From contig JBBCJL010000003.1 in assembly GCA_037190225.1 (NCBI GenBank), positions 1 through 64,000 on the forward strand: DNA of 64,000 nt, given 5' to 3'. Below are positions 58,324 to 64,000 of the stretch, in pieces (positions within the stretch are counted from its first letter, which is position 1; every line of letters starts with the position of its first letter). The notes beneath the pieces are model-generated. The model was not told the origin of the DNA. It made no database searches and saw only the letters and a program-made list of their open reading frames with translations. Source of the DNA: MKSF01 sp037190225. GTDB taxonomy: Bacteria > Bacteroidota > Bacteroidia > Chitinophagales > Chitinophagaceae. The position numbers and the translations under genes were made by a program.

Positions 58324-61290
58324 GGCTTACCTGTATAGCATCATAATAAAGCGGCAGGCACCTGGAGGTGCCTGCCGCTTTATTACCGGCTCTGGCAAGT
58401 AAAATTTAACATAAAATTTACAGCCAACCAAACCTGATATATATATGCTTAAACACCCATTTTATAAAAAAAATATGAATTCAGGATTATCTGTCTTATA
58501 AAAAAAACAATAACTTTATCAAAAAATAATATTTGTTATCCTAACGCTAAACAATCACCTTATATGAACAGAATATTTTACACAATATGCAGCCTGCTGG
58601 CCGGGCTTTGCTTACTGCCGCTGACCGGGTTCTCCCAAAATGCAAGCCAGTACGGGTTCCAGGCCTTATCCGGAACATTCACGCCGGTCACGGGTGCCAC
58701 GTCTCTATCTGCTATACAGTCAGATGATGCGATCTCTGCAGCCACCAACATCGGCTTTACATTCAATTACTGCGGAACCAACTATACGCAATTCAGGATC
58801 AGCTCCAACGGCTTTTTAACATTCAACACATCAGTAAGCAGCTCTTACCTGACCAACAGCCAGGCTGAGCTCAACAGTATCAAGCCGGCCCTGATGTGGC
58901 TCTGGGATGACCTGAGCGGCGCTGTCGGTACGGCATCTTATGTAGTGACCGGCACTGCTCCCAACCGGGTGCTGACGATCCAGATGCTCAACTGGCGCTG
59001 GAACTACAACAGCTCTTACGCCGCCACTATTTCCGTACAGATAAAGTTGTATGAGACCACTAACATCATTGAGTATGTCTACCGGCAGGAAGCGGGTACC
59101 GGTAATACATCCGGCTCCAGCGGCGCAAGTATAGGCATCTGCGATAACCTTGGAACACCCACTTATCTGTCCCTGAACAATACCAGCGCAAGCCCTACCG
59201 CGTCCCCCACCGTCTTTACAGCCAACCTTGATGTAAGACCGGCTACAGGACAGGTATATCGCTTTGCTCCACCGACCCCATGTAATGCCGGCACCGTATT
59301 CCCGGCTACCGCAAGCACCATATTGGACAAGGACTCCATCTGTGTGGGCAAAAGCACAAGCGTAAGCTTTGTTCCCGGGTCGGCTATGCCTGTTGTAACA
59401 GGTATCACCTACCAGTTACAATCCGGCCCGTCCGCTACCGGTCCATGGACCAATGCCGGTACGCCATCAACCAGCTCTACCTTCGTAGTAACACCCGGCA
59501 CGCTGACCTTTTACAGGATACAGGTATTGTGCAGCGGCACTCCTGCATCCCTCGCGTCTACACCTGCAGGCGTATTTGTTGCAAGTCCTACCACACCTAC
59601 TGCCAGCAATATTTCAAGATGCGGCCCGGGCAATGTTACCCTGACCGCCAATACCAATGCGACCCCTATATGGTATGGCAGCCTGGCCGCTACCACACCA
59701 TTATTTACCGGTAATAACGTTACAACATTCCTCTCCAACTCCACTACTTTTTATGTAGCTGCGGGACTTCCGCCCACGATGGAGAACAAAGTGGTAGGCA
59801 ACGGCGCCAGCCAGACATCCAACCAGGCAACACCTTTCTATGGACTATACGGAGGCTACAAGCATGAATACCTGATCACTCAGGCTGAGCTTGGCGCATT
59901 CGGCATCTATCCCGGCACGGAAATAAGAGGATGGGGCGTAGACGTTTATTCAGGCTCCGGAAGCTACAGCAGCCTCCAGATAAGCATGGGTACTACTGCC
60001 GCTACCGCGCTGACGACCACCTTCCAGACAGGCGCAACGATAGTGAAGAACCCGCAGAATGTATCTGTCAGCGTTGGTAATAATGTTTTCGACTTTGATG
60101 TACCTTATGTATATAACGGCGGCAACCTCCTTATCCAGACCTGCTGGAGCAATAATGCCTCTTCCGCTCCCTATTCCTATGTGAAGCAGGATGGCACCTC
60201 CTATGCCTCCACACACTACTATTACGCGGACAATGTGGCTCCCGCCACGATGTGCGGCTTTGCCAGCGGCGGCAGCACGCTCACTTCAAGGCCTAAGTTT
60301 ATCTTTAAGATAATGGACAAATGTGAAAGCGCAAGGGTGCCTGTTGAGGTCCTGATCAAGGAGATACCTGAAGTAGACCTCGGTGCGGATATCAATACCT
60401 GCGTGGATGAAGGTCATATGGAATTCCTGAATGCGCGCAACTCCGGCGCTGACTACAGCTGGGACAACAATTACAACGGACAGGTAAGGGCCGTTGACCG
60501 TAGCGGCACCTACTGGGTAACCGTAACCAATCCTGCCGGCTGTACCAGCTCAGACACGATCAATGTAACATTTAAATACAACCCGGTATCAGAGCTGGGC
60601 AACGATACTACGCTTTGCCTGAATACACCGCTGACCCTGGATGCCGGCGGCAACGGCATACAATACTACTGGAATACCGGCGCTACTACGAGATCCATTA
60701 CAGTGAACCAGGGCGGACAGTATTTTGTAATTATCACCGCTCAGAACGGCTGTATCACACAGGATACGGTCAATGTTACCCAGCGGGGCCTGCGCCCGAC
60801 CCAGGACGGCATAAGAATAAGGAACATCAACCCGAATACCTTTAACTTCTCCCTGTACAACCCTCAGAATATAGGCGCTGTACGCTGGGATTTCGGAGAC
60901 GGTTCTCCTTACTCCTACCAGATGAATCCTGTGCACACTTATAACACCAACGGGAACTACATTGTAACCATTACCACCTACAGCTCCTGTGGCGCCGGCA
61001 TTGATACCACTACCGTACATATCAAGGGACTCGGAGCAGAAGACCTGGCGCTCAACAATGCCATCAATATCTACCCGAACCCGGCGTCTGATTTTGTTAC
61101 CGTGGCTGCCGAGAACAACAGCATCATACAGAAGGTGCACATTGTGGACGCTACCGGCAGAACTGTAGAGGTCATCAATGGCAATCGTTCCGCGACCTTA
61201 AAGCTCAATACGGAAAAACTGGCATCAGGTATGTACCACCTGCTGATAGAGACCAGTGACGGTCCTGCACGGAAAAAGCTGGATATCATA
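57370..61290 (+). repeat. Duplicated C-terminal coding block (two copies)
   Basis: About 57380-58310 and 60350-61290 encode the same approximately 310-residue block: 'LNARN.GA.Y.WDNNYNGQV', 'SGTYWVTVTN', 'LDAGGNGIQY.WNTGATTRS', PKD domain and sorting domain, at high identity and in the same order. The genes differ in their N-terminal parts, so this is a shared cassette rather than simple gene duplication. Confidence 0.85.
58345..58384 (+). terminator. Strong terminator between the two adhesin genes
   Basis: AATAAAGCGGCAGGCACCT/AGGTGCCTGCCGCTTTATT, a 19-bp perfect inverted repeat, so the second adhesin gene has its own promoter. Confidence 0.92.
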
Positions 61291-61296
61291 AGATAA
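58564..61296 (+). CDS. Large secreted T9SS adhesin with PKD domain (paralogue 2)
   Basis: A 910-residue secreted protein. Signal peptide (about 1-24, 'LPLTGFSQ'). The N-terminal about 210 residues form a beta sandwich ('IGFTFNYCGTNYTQFRISSN', 'ALMWLWDDLSGAVG', 'IEYVYRQEAG') like the start of the 1..1560 adhesin and unlike paralogue 1. Ig-like segments follow ('GITYQLQSGPSATGPWTNAG', 'RCGPGNVTLTANTNATPIWY'), then a module unrelated in detail to those of paralogue 1. The C-terminal about 330 residues (from 'IPEVDLGADINTCVDEGHME' on) nearly repeat paralogue 1, with PKD 'VRWDFGDGSPYSYQMNPVHT' and T9SS sorting domain ending 'ARKKLDIIR'. Confidence 0.9.
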   Translation: MNRIFYTICSLLAGLCLLPLTGFSQNASQYGFQALSGTFTPVTGATSLSAIQSDDAISAATNIGFTFNYCGTNYTQFRISSNGFLTFNTSVSSSYLTNSQAELNSIKPALMWLWDDLSGAVGTASYVVTGTAPNRVLTIQMLNWRWNYNSSYAATISVQIKLYETTNIIEYVYRQEAGTGNTSGSSGASIGICDNLGTPTYLSLNNTSASPTASPTVFTANLDVRPATGQVYRFAPPTPCNAGTVFPATASTILDKDSICVGKSTSVSFVPGSAMPVVTGITYQLQSGPSATGPWTNAGTPSTSSTFVVTPGTLTFYRIQVLCSGTPASLASTPAGVFVASPTTPTASNISRCGPGNVTLTANTNATPIWYGSLAATTPLFTGNNVTTFLSNSTTFYVAAGLPPTMENKVVGNGASQTSNQATPFYGLYGGYKHEYLITQAELGAFGIYPGTEIRGWGVDVYSGSGSYSSLQISMGTTAATALTTTFQTGATIVKNPQNVSVSVGNNVFDFDVPYVYNGGNLLIQTCWSNNASSAPYSYVKQDGTSYASTHYYYADNVAPATMCGFASGGSTLTSRPKFIFKIMDKCESARVPVEVLIKEIPEVDLGADINTCVDEGHMEFLNARNSGADYSWDNNYNGQVRAVDRSGTYWVTVTNPAGCTSSDTINVTFKYNPVSELGNDTTLCLNTPLTLDAGGNGIQYYWNTGATTRSITVNQGGQYFVIITAQNGCITQDTVNVTQRGLRPTQDGIRIRNINPNTFNFSLYNPQNIGAVRWDFGDGSPYSYQMNPVHTYNTNGNYIVTITTYSSCGAGIDTTTVHIKGLGAEDLALNNAINIYPNPASDFVTVAAENNSIIQKVHIVDATGRTVEVINGNRSATLKLNTEKLASGMYHLLIETSDGPARKKLDIIR

Positions 61297-61324
61297 ATAT
61301 GCAATACTACCGGATCAATATCCG

Positions 61325-61354
61325 AAAGAGCCGCTTCACAGCGGCTCTTTTTTT
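61325..61354 (+). terminator. Terminator of the second adhesin gene
   Basis: AAAGAGCCGCT/AGCGGCTCTTT, 4-base loop, then T residues. Confidence 0.92.
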
Positions 61355-61635
61355 AATACAGGCGCCTGAATAGTTTCCCGGAGTTCGCGCCATCAAAGCT
61401 CTTTCGCAGCAAAGGGCTGCAGCGGGCTGGTCAACCAGGGCGAGCGTGAGGCTCCTATGGGTCATACTGTACCAGTAGTGCTGATCCTGCTTCCCGCCTA
61501 CAACCTTACATTATTTAAGGATTGCCGCTTGCAGCGGCTTTCTACCGGATGTCCCTCATTAAACATACCGTATTCCCTCAAAGCACTTTAAAATGTCCTT
61601 CACTTTTTAAAAACCGGAATTACGGCATTCCTTTG

Positions 61636-61643
61636 TACCTTTG
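61636..61643 (+). promoter_or_regulatory. -7 box TACCTTTG for rimO
   Basis: Exact TAnnTTTG match 27 bases upstream of the rimO ATG. Confidence 0.52.
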
Positions 61644-61670
61644 CAGTTTGGCTTTCACGCATACATATAA

Positions 61671-62978
61671 ATGAAGAATAAAACGCTCAAGCAAAACAAG
61701 GTTAATATCATCACACTGGGTTGTTCCAAAAACATGGTGGACAGCGAGGTCCTGAGCGGCCAGCTGGTCGCCAACGAAATTGCCGTTGCCCACGAGAATG
61801 AGCAATCCGATCACAATATAGTCATTGTCAATACCTGCGGCTTTATTGATAAGGCCAAGGAAGAATCCATCAATACCATACTGGAGCAGACCGCGCTTAA
61901 AGAAGCCGGTAAGCTGGATAAGGTATATGTCACCGGCTGTCTCAGTGAGCGCTACAGGGGCGACCTGGCGGCAGAGATACCGGAGGTGGACGCATGGTTC
62001 GGCACCCTGGAATTACCGCTGATCCTGAAAGAGCTGAACGCAGACTTTAAAAAGGAGCTCCTGGGAGAACGTATGCTGAGCACCCCCAGGCACTATGCCT
62101 ATCTTAAAATATCCGAGGGCTGCAACAGGACCTGCTCCTTCTGCGCCATCCCTTTAATGAGGGGCCAGCACGTCTCAAAAACGATCGAAGCGATCGTGGA
62201 AGAAACCCATGCCCTGGTCAGGAAAGGCGTGAAGGAGATCATGCTGATAGCGCAGGAGCTGACCTATTACGGGCTGGATATCTATAAGCAGCGCCGCCTG
62301 GCAGACCTGCTGCGTGCCGTGTCCGATGTGCCGGGCGTAGAGTGGATACGGCTGCATTATGCCTATCCTTCCAAATTCCCTATGGATATCCTGGACGTCA
62401 TGAACGAAAGACCCAATATCTGCAAATACCTGGATATGCCGCTGCAGCACTGCAGCGACAATATGCTCAAAGCGATGAAAAGGCAGATCACCCGCGCGGA
62501 GATGCTGCAGCTGATACAGGATATCAGGGCCAGGGTACCGGGCATCGCGCTCCGCACCACGCTCATCACCGGGTTTCCCGGGGAGACGGAAGCTGATGTG
62601 GAAGACCTGAAAGCGTTCCTGGAAGAGGTAAGGTTTGAACGTGTGGGCATTTTCACCTATTCTCACGAAGAGAATACCTCCGCATATGACCTTCCCGATA
62701 CGATTCCCGCGGAAGAAAAAGAACGGCGCGCACAAAGCATTATGGAAGTGCAGCAGGAGATCTCCTTTGAAAAGAACCAGGAGCTGGTAGGAAAAACGTT
62801 CCGGGTCATAGTAGATAAGCAGGAAGCCGGGCGTTACCTGGCAAGAACAGAATTCGACAGCGTGGAAGTGGACAATGAAGTGATCATCCACACTTCCGAA
62901 AAATTATATCCCGGTGATTTCGTTACCGTCAAGATCACCAGGGCATACGATTACGACCTGGAAGCAGAGCTGGTCTGA
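61671..62978 (+). CDS. rimO: Ribosomal protein uS12 methylthiotransferase
   Basis: A 435-residue radical-SAM enzyme that methylthiolates an aspartate of ribosomal protein S12. The N-terminal UPF0004 domain carries the cysteines of the auxiliary cluster ('TLGCSKNMVDSEVLSGQL', 'VIVNTCGFIDKAKEESI', 'VTGCLSERYRGDL'), and the radical-SAM CxxxCxxC is 'SEGCNRTCSFCAIPLMRGQH'. The C-terminal TRAM domain ends 'DFVTVKITRAYDYDLEAELV'. 'KNMVDSE' rather than the MiaB-type 'qMN..D' and the 'AYDYDL' end separate RimO from MiaB. Own -7 box and terminator. Confidence 0.95.
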   Translation: MKNKTLKQNKVNIITLGCSKNMVDSEVLSGQLVANEIAVAHENEQSDHNIVIVNTCGFIDKAKEESINTILEQTALKEAGKLDKVYVTGCLSERYRGDLAAEIPEVDAWFGTLELPLILKELNADFKKELLGERMLSTPRHYAYLKISEGCNRTCSFCAIPLMRGQHVSKTIEAIVEETHALVRKGVKEIMLIAQELTYYGLDIYKQRRLADLLRAVSDVPGVEWIRLHYAYPSKFPMDILDVMNERPNICKYLDMPLQHCSDNMLKAMKRQITRAEMLQLIQDIRARVPGIALRTTLITGFPGETEADVEDLKAFLEEVRFERVGIFTYSHEENTSAYDLPDTIPAEEKERRAQSIMEVQQEISFEKNQELVGKTFRVIVDKQEAGRYLARTEFDSVEVDNEVIIHTSEKLYPGDFVTVKITRAYDYDLEAELV

Positions 62979-63001
62979 TGACCGCTCTAAGGTCTTTTGC
63001 A

Positions 63002-63035
63002 TCCCCTGCCGGAGGTTTCCCGGCAGGGGATTTTT
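63002..63035 (+). terminator. Terminator of rimO
   Basis: TCCCCTGCCGG (63002-63012)/CCGGCAGGGGA (63020-63030), then TTTTT. Confidence 0.92.
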
Positions 63036-63137
63036 ACAGGCTTTCATACGCCATTATTTCCCGCTGTCACGTACCTTATCCCACGCCGGCAGCCGGTGCA
63101 GGCAGGCTGCGTATTTTTCCATATCCTTAATAAACAG

Positions 63138-63145
63138 TAATTTTG
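63138..63145 (+). promoter_or_regulatory. -7 box TAATTTTG for purH
   Basis: Exact TAnnTTTG match, 50 bases upstream of the purH ATG. Confidence 0.5.
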
Positions 63146-63195
63146 CACATTCCTTATCCTGATCATACTTATATCAAAATAAATCAACAACAACA

Positions 63196-64000
63196 ATGTC
63201 TCAAAAGCAAATCAGCTCCGCTTTAATCTCTGTTTTTTACAAAGACGGCCTTGAGCCGGTCATTAAAGAAATGCAACGCCTGGGTATCACTATTTACTCT
63301 ACGGGGGGCACCCAGAAGTTCATAGAGGACCTCGGCGCGACCTGCATACCGGTGGAACAGGTAACTACCTACCCTTCCATACTCGGAGGCCGCGTTAAAA
63401 CGCTGCACCCGGGCATTTTCGGGGGCATCCTGGGACGTCGCCACCTGGAAACGGATATAACGGAGATGCAGGCATACAATATACCGCAGATCGACCTGGT
63501 CATCGTTGACCTGTATCCTTTTGAGGAAACCGTCAAAAGCACTTCCGAAGAGGCGGCCATCATCGAAAAGATAGATATCGGGGGACCCTCTATGATCCGC
63601 GCGGCAGCCAAGAACCACAGGGACCTGATGGTCATTGCAGCAAAGGACGATTACAGCTGGCTGGAAGAGATATTAAGGGAACGGAAAGGCGTCACCACAC
63701 TGGAGGAACGCAGGCAGGCCGCGGCCAAGGCCTTTCACGTGGTCATGAATTATGATATTGCCATCAATAACTGGTTTAACGGGCAGGTCTATCCCACCCT
63801 GAGCAGCCGGCAGGTATTAAGATATGGGGAAAACCCGCACCAGGACGGCGTATTTTACGGCGACCTGGATGAAGTGTTCGAAAAGCTCAACGGCAAGGAG
63901 CTTTCTTACAATAACCTTGTAGATACGGATGCGGCCGTACAGCTCATCGAAGAGTTCTCCGGACAGGAAGAGGCCGTATTTGCTATTATTAAGCATACCA
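63196..64000 (+). CDS. purH: Bifunctional AICAR formyltransferase / IMP cyclohydrolase, 5' part
   Basis: The frame is open from ATG 63196 to the right edge (268 codons), so only the first half of this usually about 510-residue enzyme is seen. It catalyses the last two steps of IMP synthesis. The IMP cyclohydrolase (MGS-like) domain is complete: 'ISSALISVFYKDGLEPVIKE', 'ITIYSTGGTQKFIEDLGATC', 'GGRVKTLHPGIFGGILGRRH', 'IDLVIVDLYPFEETV', 'IDIGGPSMIRAAAKNHRDLM'. The transformylase domain begins at 'VLRYGENPHQDGVFYGDL'. An unusual 'VSV' start of the family ('ALiSVsdK') reads 'ALISVFYKDG' here, as is common in Bacteroidota. The gene is preceded by a good -7 box. Confidence 0.96.
   Translation, partial: MSQKQISSALISVFYKDGLEPVIKEMQRLGITIYSTGGTQKFIEDLGATCIPVEQVTTYPSILGGRVKTLHPGIFGGILGRRHLETDITEMQAYNIPQIDLVIVDLYPFEETVKSTSEEAAIIEKIDIGGPSMIRAAAKNHRDLMVIAAKDDYSWLEEILRERKGVTTLEERRQAAAKAFHVVMNYDIAINNWFNGQVYPTLSSRQVLRYGENPHQDGVFYGDLDEVFEKLNGKELSYNNLVDTDAAVQLIEEFSGQEEAVFAIIKHT

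Larger units (their letters stand above)
61297..61670. other. Intergenic before rimO
   Basis: No gene seen. Contains a terminator (61325-61354), a GC-richer stretch with short inverted motifs (for example CCGCTTGCAGCGG at 61526-61538, about 61380-61560) that I cannot assign, and the rimO -7 box (61636-61643). Confidence 0.55.

Overview
The window looks like a chromosome segment from a Bacteroidota bacterium, most likely of the Chitinophagaceae/Sphingobacteriales kind. The evidence is a fused LpxC-FabZ gene, secreted proteins ending in type IX secretion (T9SS) sorting domains, many lipoproteins, a HmuY/TonB-receptor pair, a Bat (MoxR-DUF58-VWA) operon, near-absence of Shine-Dalgarno sequences, and repeated TAnnTTTG -7 promoter boxes upstream of genes. 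No rRNA, tRNA, CRISPR array or transposase was found.

Layout. 1-1560 holds the 5' part of a secreted adhesin (minus strand) with 55-residue tandem repeats. 1788-9756 carries a VIT-family metal transporter, an enoyl-CoA hydratase, a probably frameshifted exported gene, a VOC protein, three small lipoproteins (two with EGF-like cysteines), the Mrp/ApbC Fe-S carrier and an exported transthyretin-like protein. 10006-13921 is a short Bat operon. 13922-14553 is a gene-free nest of hairpin repeats. 14554-20533 (minus) has a nitronate monooxygenase, RNase HII abutting a 1146-residue DUF4175 membrane/coiled-coil protein, and a lipoprotein. 20624-24648 is an outer-membrane lipid block: LuxE-like acyl-activating protein, LpxC-FabZ, LpxA and a lone ABC ATPase.

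24646 to about 32877 looks accessory. A T9SS gene lies between two copies of the last codons of the ABC gene, followed by an AT-rich run of small unrecognised genes that includes a HEPN-like RX4H protein, a frameshifted exported gene and a probable gene remnant. 32878-37005 is a tight four-gene group: DUF892 ferritin-like protein with opposite-charge tails, glycosyltransferase, UDP-galactopyranose mutase and a clan GH-A glycosidase. 37088-47551 (minus) holds a T9SS protein, a VWA membrane protein, TadA, RecC, PnuC, endonuclease III, a TraB/GumN protein and an O-methyltransferase. 47731-50333 is efp-accB-accC (translation and first step of fatty-acid synthesis). 50609-53936 is a haem-uptake-like operon. 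54283-61296 contains two large paralogous T9SS adhesins, then rimO and the 5' part of purH.

Most informative unexplained signals: a diverged 150-190 bp dispersed repeat in three intergenic sites; a separate short hairpin repeat family; the 24-bp direct repeat bracketing the T9SS gene at 24745-26331; a nested-stem RNA candidate at 54014-54088; and the HEPN-like gene in the AT-rich island.
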